A stretch of 64,000 nucleotides of DNA from an uncultured Ignavibacteria bacterium (GCA_913061095.1 CAJXVM010000008.1:124001-188000); one strand, 5' to 3'; shown: positions 1 through 8,373, numbered from the stretch's first letter. Notes: generated by a model not told the origin, from the sequence alone. Program-made: numbers and translations.

Positions 1-324
1 GTAGACGACATGCACCGAAATCGTGTCACCCTTACGGACGGGATCCTCGGGATAAACGAGCAACCCGCCGAAATCGTGCACCCAGGGCACGGGCGTGTTG
101 TCAACGGCGACGGACAATACGCTCAGTCCGACCAGATCGAGCGGAATGCAGTGCATCTCCGTCTCGGAGGAATTGGTGAGCAGAATATCAGCGGTTGCTG
201 TGAGCGCTTTCTCTTCGATTTCGAACGTCAGCTCGGCGCGGTAGCACAGCACATCGAGCTGCGGAGCATAGGCCTGCAGCGACACGGGGAGCAGCAGCAT
301 GAGAAACAGCGGAACAACTTTCAT
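1..324 (-). CDS. Secreted M1-family aminopeptidase-like protein, N-terminal part (runs off window)
   Basis: The first 108 codons of a gene that continues beyond the left edge. The ATG at 324 has a strong Shine-Dalgarno (GAGGAGG, five bases upstream), so the start is well supported. It opens with a signal peptide (MKVVPLFLMLLLPVSLQAYA). The rest reads like the N-terminal beta domain of M1 metallopeptidases: a C-Y-R-A-E-L-T-F strand, an A-D-I-L-L-T-N strand, then I-P-L-D-L-V-G-L-S-V-L-S-V and a G-D-T-I-S-V-H-V-V-Y strand. The family removes N-terminal residues from peptides, but the zinc-binding HExxH domain would lie outside the window, so catalysis cannot be judged. It is divergent from the barrel gene at 934. 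It could instead be a non-catalytic M1-like N-domain protein. Confidence 0.6.
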   Translation of the reverse strand, partial: MKVVPLFLMLLLPVSLQAYAPQLDVLCYRAELTFEIEEKALTATADILLTNSSETEMHCIPLDLVGLSVLSVAVDNTPVPWVHDFGGLLVYPEDPVRKGDTISVHVVY

Positions 325-443
325 GGCATCCTCCTCGGGGATTTTCTATGGATGAATGGAAACCAATGATGCGTCTATCAACGCGGGCCCGGTGTGCGGC
401 CCGGCATATGCGAAGGAGGATATCCGCCACGCAATCAACGTGA

Positions 444-497
444 TGCAGGCATGTGACGAACTGCAGGCATGTGGCGGGATGCAGACATGCGGCGGAT
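444..497. repeat. Three-copy imperfect 18-bp tandem repeat
   Basis: Three contiguous 18-bp units at 444-461, 462-479 and 480-497, each beginning TGCAGRCATG and differing at a few positions. They lie about 120 bases upstream of the M1-like gene on the opposite strand. Seen directly in the sequence; function unknown. Confidence 0.75.
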
Positions 498-619
498 GGT
501 CGATGTGTCTCAGATGCGTATACCGGAGTTCTACGTAGCTTTTCTTCCCGGGATTCATGGGGATGAATTATTGCCCCCTCGCGGACTGTCCCCCGTCTGA
601 GTCCCGGAGCTCGGACCCT

Positions 620-829
620 GCGCTTTGCGCTTTGCACTCTGCGCTTTGCACTCTGCGCTTTGCACTCTGCGCTTTGCGCTTTGCGCTTTGCGCTTTGCAC
701 TTTGCGCTTTGCACTCTGCGCTTTGCACTCTGCGCTTTGCGCTTTGCGCTTTGCACTCTGCGCTTTGCACTCTGCGCTTTGCACTCTGCGCTTTGCACTC
801 TGCGCTTTGCACTCTGCGCTTTGCACTTT
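620..829. repeat. Heptanucleotide tandem repeat, 30 units
   Basis: Exactly 210 bases made of thirty head-to-tail heptamers and only three variants: GCGCTTT (17 units), GCACTCT (11) and GCACTTT (2). The variants differ only at positions 3 and 6 of the unit. Many GCGCTTT and GCACTCT units alternate, giving a partial 14-bp higher-order period. Because seven is not a multiple of three and no unit makes a stop, several frames stay open across the array on both strands. It ends 105 bases before the barrel gene start at 934. Its form recalls the short tandemly repeated heptamers (STRR) known from cyanobacteria, but the sequence is different. Confidence 0.95.
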
Positions 830-933
830 GAGATTCCTGATGTAGATTCGCTCGCGCATACTCCGCGATGGACTAAACCAGACCGGCGATGTGCGTGTCC
901 AAGAGATGCTGTATCCGAGTCATCGAGTCCACC

Positions 934-3759
934 ATGAAACACATCATTACGCTTTTCCTTTTCCTGTCCGTCTGCGCACCGGCCATCGCGCAGCAGCCAC
1001 AGGTCGTTCAGGGACGCATCGTCGGGGATGACGGCACTCCGCTGGCCGGCGCAAACGTACTTCTGCTGCGTCTGCCCGATTCCACCACCGCGGGCGGCGC
1101 CGTTACCGGACCAGACGGCAGTTTCCGCTTCAATACCGTGCGCCGCGGTCGATACACGCTGCGCGCGACCTTCATCGGGTACCGCGCCGAGCACCGCGAC
1201 CTGCGCGTGCAGAACACAGCGGTGTCTCTCGGCAGCGTCACGCTGCACGAACGGAGCATTCCCATGGAGGAAGTCGAGGTCGAAGGTACAGCCCCTATCG
1301 CAGTCCTGAAAGAGGACACCACGGAATTCATCGCCTCCGCCTTCAAGGTGAATCCGGACGCGTCTGCGGAAGACCTCGTGCGCAAGATGCCGGGCATAAC
1401 CGTGAAGGACGGCGAGGTCGAGGCACAGGGCGAAAAAGTGCAGCGCGTGCTCGTGGATAACCGCCCGTTCTTCGGCGACGACGCACGCGCGGTATTACGG
1501 AACATCCCCGCGGAAATCATCTCACGCATCCAGGTGTTCGATCAGCAGAGTGAGCAGGCGCAGTTCACCGGCTTCCGGGATGGAAACGAAGTGAAAGCAA
1601 TGAACATCATCACGCGTGACGCCATCCGGAACGCGCAATTCGGAAAAGTCTACGGCGGATACGGCGAGGATGAACACTACCGTGCCGGGACCGTCCTCAA
1701 CGCGTTCAGCGGTGATACGCGATGGTCCCTGCTCGGGATGACCAACAATGTCAACGAACAGAATTTCGCCTCTGAGGACCTGCTCGGCGTGATGCTCTCA
1801 TCCCGCTTCGGCGGCGGAGGCATGCGCGGTCGCGGACGCGGGATGCGCGGAGGACGTCCGCCGGGCGGTGGCGGCGGCATGCCGAATTTCGGCATGGGCG
1901 ATGTACGCGATTTCATGGTGAATACCACAAACGGCATCGCCACGACACATGCGGTCGGACTGAACTACGTCGATACCTGGGCGGAAACGATTGAGGTCTC
2001 CGGCAGCTATTTCTTCAACCTGAGCGACGCCGACGCGGCCAGCGGTCTCAAGCGGGAATATATCCTTCCTGAGATTCAGGGACAGTTCTACAACGAAACA
2101 ACGGGCGCAAACACCGAAAACCTGAATCATCGGCTGAACCTGAGGCTCGATTACAGGGTCGATTCGCTCAATTCCATTCTCTGGCGGCCGCGCCTCTCCG
2201 TGCAGCAGCACAACGGCACGGAGCTGACCTCCGCGTCGACGGCACTGCAGTCCGCACTGATCAACAGCAGCAGCAGTGATTTCTCATCTGACCTGGCCGG
2301 ACTCTCCTTCGAAAACGAGCTGCTGTGGCGGAGGCGCTTCGCAAAACAGGGCCGGACCATATCACTCGAAATCGAGACCGATTACAATCGCAACGCCGGC
2401 GATAACCGGCTGTATTCCGATTATCTTTCCTTCGGCCGCGACGCTGCCTCAGACACGGTATCCCAGCGTGCGGAACTCGAGAAGCGTGGATGGGAACTGG
2501 GAAGCAGCCTGATGTACACCGAGCCGGTCGGGGGCAGCGGACAACTGATGCTTCGCCATCGCGCCTCGTACAGCAATGACAACTCCGACCGGAAAACCTG
2601 GAACCTGCCCATGCTCACCGGCATGAGCGAAGAACTCGATCCCCTGCTGAGCAATGAATTCACCACGGGATACCTGACCCAGAATGCATCGATCGGTTAC
2701 CGACATCATGACGATCGCTTTGATGCCATGCTGGGCGCGGGGTACCAGTGGGCCGCGCTGGAAAACGAACAGGTCTATCCATCCGCCGCATCGCTCGACC
2801 GCAGCTTCGACGATGTAATGCCATTCGCGATGATGCGCTTCAAATTCGCGCAGGGACGCGACATGCGGCTGTTCTACCGCACGCGCACATCCCCGCCGAG
2901 CGTCGACGATCTGCAGGAAGTGCTCGACAACACGAATCCCCTGCAGCTGAGCATCGGCAACGAAGAACTGCAGCCTGATTACACCCATTTTCTCGGTATG
3001 CGTTACTCCGCCACGAATCCAGCCGCGGGCAGCTATTTCTTTCTGTTCGCCATGGCCTCCTATACGTTCAACGACGTGGGGAACAGCACGGTGTTCGCCT
3101 CGGCGGATACGAGCGTGTTCGGTGGCATCCCGCTGCTGCGTGGCGCGCAGATCACGCGTCCGGTGAACCTCGACGGTGCGTATGCGCTCCGTTCCTACAT
3201 GACTTACGGTCTGCCGGTCTCATTCCTGAAATCCAACCTCAACCTCAATCTGTCGGCCACCTATTCCCGCACGCCGAGCGAGATCAACGGACTTCGCAAT
3301 GAAGCATCGACACCGGCGGCCGGTGCCGGAGTGACGCTGACCAGCAACATCAGTCAGAACCTCGACTTCACGGTCTCGACACAGTCGAATCTCACGTGGA
3401 TCAGAAATTCCCTGCAGGAACGCACAGATACGGATTATTTCACACAGTCCTCCCGGCTGCGCCTGAACTGGATTTTCGGCGGCGGTTTCGTGTTCAGTAC
3501 GGATATGGCACATGAGCATTACAGCGGACTCGCGGAAGGATACAACGACAACGTATTGCTCTGGAACCTGAGCGTCGCGTACAAATTCCTGCCGCGTGAC
3601 CTGGCGGAAATCCGCCTGACGCTGTACGATGTGCTTGAGCAGAACGACAGCATTGTGCGCAATGTGACGGAAACATACATCGAGGATTCACGCACCGCGC
3701 TGCTGCAGCGGTTCGCGCTGCTCACGTTCACGTGGAATATCCGGAATTTCACTCTCTGA
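934..3759 (+). CDS. TonB-receptor-like outer-membrane beta-barrel protein
   Basis: 941 residues. ATG 934 is chosen because a clean signal peptide follows (MKHIITLFLFLSVCAPAIA); the in-frame ATG at 889 only adds a hydrophilic Cys-rich leader. Residues about 22-105 form a carboxypeptidase-regulatory-like Ig fold (V-V-Q-G-R-I-V-G-D-D-G-T-P-L-A-G-A-N-V). Residues about 110-215 form a plug-like domain (D-L-V-R-K-M-P-G-I-T-V; N-R-P-F-F-G-D-D), and the remainder is a long barrel of alternating aromatic strands. This is the architecture of Bacteroidota-type 'outer membrane beta-barrel family' proteins related to TonB-dependent transporters, which take up large substrates. No N-terminal TonB box was identified. 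A Gly/Arg-rich insert (DNA about 1801-1890) lies in an early barrel loop. The substrate is unknown. The gene converges on the S16/LamG gene with only 15 bases between their stops. Confidence 0.85.
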   Translation: MKHIITLFLFLSVCAPAIAQQPQVVQGRIVGDDGTPLAGANVLLLRLPDSTTAGGAVTGPDGSFRFNTVRRGRYTLRATFIGYRAEHRDLRVQNTAVSLGSVTLHERSIPMEEVEVEGTAPIAVLKEDTTEFIASAFKVNPDASAEDLVRKMPGITVKDGEVEAQGEKVQRVLVDNRPFFGDDARAVLRNIPAEIISRIQVFDQQSEQAQFTGFRDGNEVKAMNIITRDAIRNAQFGKVYGGYGEDEHYRAGTVLNAFSGDTRWSLLGMTNNVNEQNFASEDLLGVMLSSRFGGGGMRGRGRGMRGGRPPGGGGGMPNFGMGDVRDFMVNTTNGIATTHAVGLNYVDTWAETIEVSGSYFFNLSDADAASGLKREYILPEIQGQFYNETTGANTENLNHRLNLRLDYRVDSLNSILWRPRLSVQQHNGTELTSASTALQSALINSSSSDFSSDLAGLSFENELLWRRRFAKQGRTISLEIETDYNRNAGDNRLYSDYLSFGRDAASDTVSQRAELEKRGWELGSSLMYTEPVGGSGQLMLRHRASYSNDNSDRKTWNLPMLTGMSEELDPLLSNEFTTGYLTQNASIGYRHHDDRFDAMLGAGYQWAALENEQVYPSAASLDRSFDDVMPFAMMRFKFAQGRDMRLFYRTRTSPPSVDDLQEVLDNTNPLQLSIGNEELQPDYTHFLGMRYSATNPAAGSYFFLFAMASYTFNDVGNSTVFASADTSVFGGIPLLRGAQITRPVNLDGAYALRSYMTYGLPVSFLKSNLNLNLSATYSRTPSEINGLRNEASTPAAGAGVTLTSNISQNLDFTVSTQSNLTWIRNSLQERTDTDYFTQSSRLRLNWIFGGGFVFSTDMAHEHYSGLAEGYNDNVLLWNLSVAYKFLPRDLAEIRLTLYDVLEQNDSIVRNVTETYIEDSRTALLQRFALLTFTWNIRNFTL

Positions 3760-3774
3760 GTGCGCTCGGGCCCT

Positions 3775-6700
3775 TCACTCCCAGGCCCGGATTCTGCGCA
3801 GGTGCATGAGATGTCCGTGAAGCACGTCGGGAAAATTGTTCGTCGCATCGGGTGCACTGTCGAGCGGCCAGTGTGCGAGCAGCCCTTCTTCGGGAATCGA
3901 CCCGCGATACAGCGCCGCGATCTCCGCATCCTCCAGGCGCCGTTCCCATACACAGAAATCCGCCACGGCCCGTGCATTCGAGAGAAGACCGTATGAGCTG
4001 TCGAAATACTTGGTCCGCAGGTGGTTGTATCCATCATAAAAGAAACCCAGCTGCAATCCATAATAGCGGAAGAACGGCCCGCGGGCCAGTGTCTCCGACG
4101 TGATCGTCTTCACGAAGCTTCCGTTGAGGAAGTAGTCCAGCGTTCCGTCCCGGGCGACACGCAGTGCCACGTGATTCCATCCCTCACGGACGCGGACATC
4201 CCTGTATGGTCCTTCCCCCACGGCCACACCATCCGATAGCACCTGTATCCACGCATCCTGATTGGAGACGGCCATCATCACCCGTTCTTCCGGTCCGTCG
4301 TGACGGTACCACAGTGCGTAGCTGCGCGCGGAATCGGACTCCATGAGCTGCTGTGCGCAGTGCAGATAACAGAACGGAGCCAGTTCCGTCGCGGGACGGT
4401 CGAGCGGACCTTCGACGGAACGCACCGGCGGGGCTTCCGAGACCGTTACCGGTGCGGCCGATCGCACGGGAGCCGGTCTGCCATATGGCTCCGCTTCCTG
4501 GGCACTCTTGTATGCGACATTAATGCTTTCCTCGGTGACGTGATCCATGTCCCAGTATCCCCGCAAGCCGGGGGCGCGGGCGTCCACACGCTGCCGCATG
4601 GTTGCGCGGATCTCATCTGCCGAGCGATATCCACGCCAGAGACGGATTTCATCGACGGCGCCGCGGAAATGTCCTCCATGCTCGAATCCGTTGTGATAGG
4701 CGCCAACAGAGACATACGGCCGGAAAATGTTCTCCATGATGAATTCGTCCTCGCGGTCGAAGACCACCACACCGTTGCACAGGGCTGTCACACGTCCCGG
4801 TCCCTCCTCCCGCGGATGCCGGTACGTGAGAGCAAAATGCATCCATTCCCCGGCACGGACATTCGCTTCCTCGGGGATGCGTACGGAAACACCGATACTT
4901 GCGACGCCGATGTGAAGCGTATCATGGCTGAATGTGAAGGCCATATTCTCGATTGCCTGTCCGTCGGGCGGATTGTAGGTGTTGCTGTAGAAGCATCCCG
5001 CCAGTGTATCCGGACGCAGCCACATCTCGACGGTTGCGTCATCCATACCGAAGGCGTAGGACTTCTCACCGAAAACGAGCATGTCGTCCATTCCGTCGAG
5101 CTGCATTGCGTAGCCCGCGGGCTGTGGCGGACCGGCGCTTCCGTGGAGTGCAAGCACATAGCGCTCCTCACCGGAGCCGGCATCGCGCAGCACCAGCCGC
5201 GCGGTCTTCATTCGCCCCGGCCGCACGGGAGCGAACATGACCATCATGCGGAGTTTTTCCGTGGAAGCGATCTGCTGCTGCCCGCCGTTCCAGTTGCAGT
5301 ACCACTCTTCATCATCATCTGATTCCACGGTGATGTCGAGCTCGAGCGGGAAGCGGCCGAAATTGTAGATGTAGAAATTGCGGAAACAGCCGTCGCCAAT
5401 CTCCAGGTCACCGAATGGCACGATTGCGGATTTGTGTTCATCGCCGTCACGGAAAGTCCAGCTGACCTCATCTTTCGGATTGTAGACGATCGAACTGGCT
5501 TCCGGGATTTTCCCCTGCGCCTGTTCCAGATTCGGATAATCGTAGTAATACTTCCAGAGCAGAAAACCGGTATACCCGCCCAGGAGAAGCAGGATGAAGA
5601 TCAGCAGCGCAACGGCATGACGCCGGGAGAATTCGAAAACGCGGTCGGAGATCGCGCGGCGTTCATGGCGGATCACTCCGTCTGCATCAGCGCAGTCGCC
5701 GAGGGTCTCGATGCCATGTACATCGAGCTGCCGTGCGGGATAGCGCTGCTGCAAAGATCGCACGATACGCAGCGCCTCCTCCCTCTGGGCGGCAGCGATG
5801 ACCAGTCTGTCGACGGGAGAAAAAAACGCAACGGCAACCTTTCGCCGAAGCACGTCGGAGGGGAACTGCTGCACACTTCCGTCCGCGTTCAGTCCGCCGC
5901 TGCATGCCATGTGCGCCGCGAGATGCCAGCGTACCTCGCGATTGAAGCCGCGCTGCATATCGATGATCATCAGCAGGGCGGCGCCGAGACCCATGGAGGC
6001 ACCACGAAATTCGGCCCCACGGTCATGGAAGGAAAAATGGTACTCCCTCGGCGGCGGCGTGGAAAAGGAGCGGCGCACGAGGTCGGCTGCGAGACTGGCT
6101 CCGCGCTCGAGCTGCACCTGTGTCTCGGTATTATCCGGAGCAATCTCGCTTGTGAAATGGACATGCATTGCCGAACTCGGACGCGACCGCACATCGAGAC
6201 GCAGCACTGTCCCTGAATCCATGGCGGGATTATCAGACGCATCGAGCAGAACGACACCGACCCCGCCCTCTTCACGGGCATGCCGCCACTGCTGCAGCGC
6301 ACTGTCGATCGGGACGGGCACCGGGATCTCCGGAGGCACCGCGCGCCGCACGTATTGCACGAAGGCATCATGACCGAGCGTATCCGCATTCGAGATCGCG
6401 CTCCAGTCGGCCTCAGAAAGCTCGCGCAGCCGAAATCGCCGCATGCAGAGGTACCCGTGCAGCGCGCGAAACGCGCGCACACAGGCATGCGCGAATATCA
6501 TGCGACCGCAGGCAACGTCACGGATCCGGTCAAACTGTTCGCGGTGCGCGAACCAGCCGTATTCGCAGGCCGCATCGAGAAATCGCAAAATGATATTCCA
6601 CCGTTCAGGCTCGCCTCCGGAGATATAGACATGCTCTGCCAGCCGGGACACACGGCGGACCAGCACGGTGCCATACGAGGTCAGCCAGGGACGCGGCAGC

Positions 6701-6849
6701 GCCTCGGTGTGCGAGAGAAAATCCGTCAGCAGTGAGAAATTTCGTATCGGGGAGGCGGACTGCTCGAGATGCCGCTCCAGAGCGCGGAACGCCATGTCGA
6801 GTTCGATCGGAGTGCGTATGTAGGATTGCGGCCCTTCCCTCGAATCCAT
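3775..6849 (-). CDS. Single-pass membrane protein: Lon-type (S16) protease domain, ASH-like domain, two LamG-like domains
   Basis: 1,024 residues, third gene of an operon, nine bases after the zinc-motif gene; Shine-Dalgarno GAGGCG. Residues 1-190 are helical and unassigned. Residues about 195-395 align by eye with the Lon proteolytic domain: G-A-S-M-G-L-G holds Ser285 at the position of the catalytic Ser in Lon's GPSAG, S-G-G-L-N-A-D-G matches Lon's T-G-E-I-x-x-x-G, and V-L-R-R-K holds Lys337 at the dyad-Lys position of G-G-L-K-E-K. There is no AAA+ ATPase module. A transmembrane helix at about 411-432 is preceded by Arg-Arg and predicts N-inside topology. Residues about 470-572 resemble an ASH/HYDIN-type beta sandwich (P-F-G-D-L-E-I-G...N-F-G-R-F-P-L-E-L). 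About 580-770 and 835-1010 are concanavalin/LamG-like (M-Q-L-D-G-M-D-D; W-L-R-P; D-E-I-R-L-W). I infer a membrane receptor-protease; activity is unproven. Confidence 0.75.
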   Translation of the reverse strand: MDSREGPQSYIRTPIELDMAFRALERHLEQSASPIRNFSLLTDFLSHTEALPRPWLTSYGTVLVRRVSRLAEHVYISGGEPERWNIILRFLDAACEYGWFAHREQFDRIRDVACGRMIFAHACVRAFRALHGYLCMRRFRLRELSEADWSAISNADTLGHDAFVQYVRRAVPPEIPVPVPIDSALQQWRHAREEGGVGVVLLDASDNPAMDSGTVLRLDVRSRPSSAMHVHFTSEIAPDNTETQVQLERGASLAADLVRRSFSTPPPREYHFSFHDRGAEFRGASMGLGAALLMIIDMQRGFNREVRWHLAAHMACSGGLNADGSVQQFPSDVLRRKVAVAFFSPVDRLVIAAAQREEALRIVRSLQQRYPARQLDVHGIETLGDCADADGVIRHERRAISDRVFEFSRRHAVALLIFILLLLGGYTGFLLWKYYYDYPNLEQAQGKIPEASSIVYNPKDEVSWTFRDGDEHKSAIVPFGDLEIGDGCFRNFYIYNFGRFPLELDITVESDDDEEWYCNWNGGQQQIASTEKLRMMVMFAPVRPGRMKTARLVLRDAGSGEERYVLALHGSAGPPQPAGYAMQLDGMDDMLVFGEKSYAFGMDDATVEMWLRPDTLAGCFYSNTYNPPDGQAIENMAFTFSHDTLHIGVASIGVSVRIPEEANVRAGEWMHFALTYRHPREEGPGRVTALCNGVVVFDREDEFIMENIFRPYVSVGAYHNGFEHGGHFRGAVDEIRLWRGYRSADEIRATMRQRVDARAPGLRGYWDMDHVTEESINVAYKSAQEAEPYGRPAPVRSAAPVTVSEAPPVRSVEGPLDRPATELAPFCYLHCAQQLMESDSARSYALWYRHDGPEERVMMAVSNQDAWIQVLSDGVAVGEGPYRDVRVREGWNHVALRVARDGTLDYFLNGSFVKTITSETLARGPFFRYYGLQLGFFYDGYNHLRTKYFDSSYGLLSNARAVADFCVWERRLEDAEIAALYRGSIPEEGLLAHWPLDSAPDATNNFPDVLHGHLMHLRRIRAWE

Positions 6850-6858
6850 TGATACGCC

Positions 6859-7326
6859 TCAGCCCCGATCCTCGATATCCACCCGCATGGGTTCGATTTC
6901 AATTGAGGACGGTCCAATATCGAAGCGTCCCTGCGCATCCGGCGTGAAAACATCCTGCAGTCCGCTGAAACGGATGCGCAGGGCTGCGTAGCGCTCGGGA
7001 TCGCCGATGCAGAATCCGGTCAGCCGCTGTTTCTCCGTTTCCTCAATGACGCGAATAACCAGCGCACCGTCTTCGAGATACCAGGTCTGTCTCCAGCGCT
7101 GGTCTTCGTCCGTATCGGCTTCGGACTGCGCTGCAAGCCGGAACGACGAATCTCCAGGGTGTGTCCCGGCTCGCTGTTCCTGCGGAGCGCCGAGGAGCAT
7201 TTCCCGGAGAGCAACGTACTGTTCGCGGCAGAACGCGCATTCATACAGATGCGGATCGTCCTCTCCGCTCCGTGCAATCTGCACCAGGCGGAGTTCAGAC
7301 AGATGTGATATGTTCTGCTCGGTCAT
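6859..7326 (-). CDS. Small soluble protein with anti-sigma-type zinc motif (ZAS-like)
   Basis: 155 residues, 24 bases downstream of the sigma-like gene and nine bases upstream of the S16/LamG gene, so cotranscribed. The N-terminus carries His26-x3-Cys30-x2-Cys33 (H-L-Y-E-C-A-F-C), the exact spacing of the zinc-binding anti-sigma (ZAS) motif, within a helical segment typical of anti-sigma N-domains. Residues about 85-155 are predicted beta-rich and end in an acidic tail. No transmembrane segment or signal peptide is present, so it should be cytoplasmic. The inferred role is to bind and restrain the upstream sigma-like protein. An alternative is a zinc-finger adaptor with another partner. Confidence 0.55.
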   Translation of the reverse strand: MTEQNISHLSELRLVQIARSGEDDPHLYECAFCREQYVALREMLLGAPQEQRAGTHPGDSSFRLAAQSEADTDEDQRWRQTWYLEDGALVIRVIEETEKQRLTGFCIGDPERYAALRIRFSGLQDVFTPDAQGRFDIGPSSIEIEPMRVDIEDRG

Positions 7327-7350
7327 GCTCAGACCTTCTTCTCTGTACTA

Positions 7351-8355
7351 TTATTCGAGCCTCCGACGAACATTGGTGAAAACCGTGCGAACAATATATT
7401 CGTACGTATTACGATAGGATTTGCGATACCGCTGCTGTGTGAGACCGGGAAGAACCTGACGCAGATACGTAAAATGACCGAGGGCATCGTCACGCTTCAG
7501 ATCATCCACATACAGCTGGATCGCACGAAGCATGGCCTCAGCCTCCATGGTGCTGAGTTTGTGCCGCTGTACGTACTTCTCATCGACCCAGTTTCGCGCT
7601 TCGGCAAGCGCCGCGTTCAGTGCCCGGTCTGCCATGATGGAATCATCCACGTCTTCCGCCGTCATGGCAGCGTCGCTTTCAACGAGGTGTCGCGACTGCA
7701 GCATGCCATGGGTCCAGTCAAGGATGTCGTGTTCATACACCGCCTGGCGCACACCGGGGATACGCGCCACGGCATCGAGGGCGGCGTGCAGCACACTGCG
7801 CACGGGATGCCCGTCAAGCGTTGTCGCGGCGAGCGCGGAGCGCAGCGTGTCGGCGGGGACGGCAGGCAGATGGAGCTGCGGATCACGATCGGCGGCGGCA
7901 TACCAGTAACCGCTGACGCTGTCAATTCGCACGACAGCCGGAGAAGCCACGGTATACCGTCTCAGCGCGCGGAGCAGGCGCGACTGCAGCGGATTGATAT
8001 CCATGAAAAAACGGGCGAGGTTCAGGCGTGCGGTACGGTTGACGACGGCAACAAATGCACTGTCCGCATCGAACGCCTCCCCCTCCTCATCCCGAATTCC
8101 GCGAAGTGCGCTTTTGAGCCTGCCGAGCACTTCACCGTCAAGTTCCGATACCAGTTCGGCGACCAGATCGTATGCCAGGTCGTCGATGGAAAGCCCTGTC
8201 GGACCGAGATGGTACCCGCGCTGCCAGATCAGCCATTGAATATAGCGACGCGCGCACTCGACGGTGCGGTCGACGATATGATCGACACGGTGAGCGTTGA
8301 GCTCGTCATTGAGCAGACGCGCGATCAGGTCCGATGTTGCGGGCGGTGCGTGCAT
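7351..8355 (-). CDS. Large sigma-70-like regulator (tentative), first gene of S16/LamG operon
   Basis: 334 residues, mostly helical and soluble. Residues about 50-75 (L-S-I-D-D-L-A-Y-D-L-V-A-E-L-V) resemble the D-L-x-Q-E-x-F helix of sigma region 2. A later helix (A-V-V-N-R-T-A-R-L-N-L-A-R-F) could match the region 2 DNA-contact helix. The basic C-terminal segment (L-T-Q-Q-R-Y-R-K-S-Y-R) could be a helix-turn-helix. At 334 residues it is much longer than ECF sigma factors (about 180-200), and region 4 is not clear. The sigma call leans on the next gene, which has an anti-sigma type zinc motif. It may instead be an uncharacterised DNA-binding regulator. A promoter-like sequence lies just upstream of the start. 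Confidence 0.4.
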   Translation of the reverse strand: MHAPPATSDLIARLLNDELNAHRVDHIVDRTVECARRYIQWLIWQRGYHLGPTGLSIDDLAYDLVAELVSELDGEVLGRLKSALRGIRDEEGEAFDADSAFVAVVNRTARLNLARFFMDINPLQSRLLRALRRYTVASPAVVRIDSVSGYWYAAADRDPQLHLPAVPADTLRSALAATTLDGHPVRSVLHAALDAVARIPGVRQAVYEHDILDWTHGMLQSRHLVESDAAMTAEDVDDSIMADRALNAALAEARNWVDEKYVQRHKLSTMEAEAMLRAIQLYVDDLKRDDALGHFTYLRQVLPGLTQQRYRKSYRNTYEYIVRTVFTNVRRRLE

Positions 8356-8373
8356 AATTCAGATCAACGCTGA

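Larger units (their letters stand above)
325..933. other. Divergent intergenic region with two tandem repeats
   Basis: About 600 bases between the divergent gene starts at 324 (-) and 934 (+). It contains a three-copy 18-bp repeat and a thirty-copy heptamer repeat, listed separately. All other open frames here are by-products of the repeats: they have no ribosome binding site and encode only low-complexity strings. No tRNA-like or clear promoter sequence was recognised, although two promoters must lie here. Confidence 0.7.

Noticed and set aside
620-829. CRISPR array
   Set aside because: The units are contiguous heptamers with no spacers and no cas genes are nearby. The larger arrays at 16470 and 32105 are coding repeats.
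889-933. Upstream ATG for the outer-membrane barrel gene
   Set aside because: It adds 15 hydrophilic, Cys-rich residues ahead of a perfect signal peptide; ATG 934 is the better start.
188-937. Open frames through the heptamer array on both strands
   Set aside because: The heptamer contains no stop, so several frames stay open. They encode only strings such as K-A-Q-S-A-K-R or A-L-C-A-L-H-S and have no ribosome sites.
4300-6216. Long (+) open frames opposite the Lon/LamG gene
   Set aside because: No recognisable domains or start signals, and they lie wholly inside a gene with clear S16, transmembrane and LamG features.
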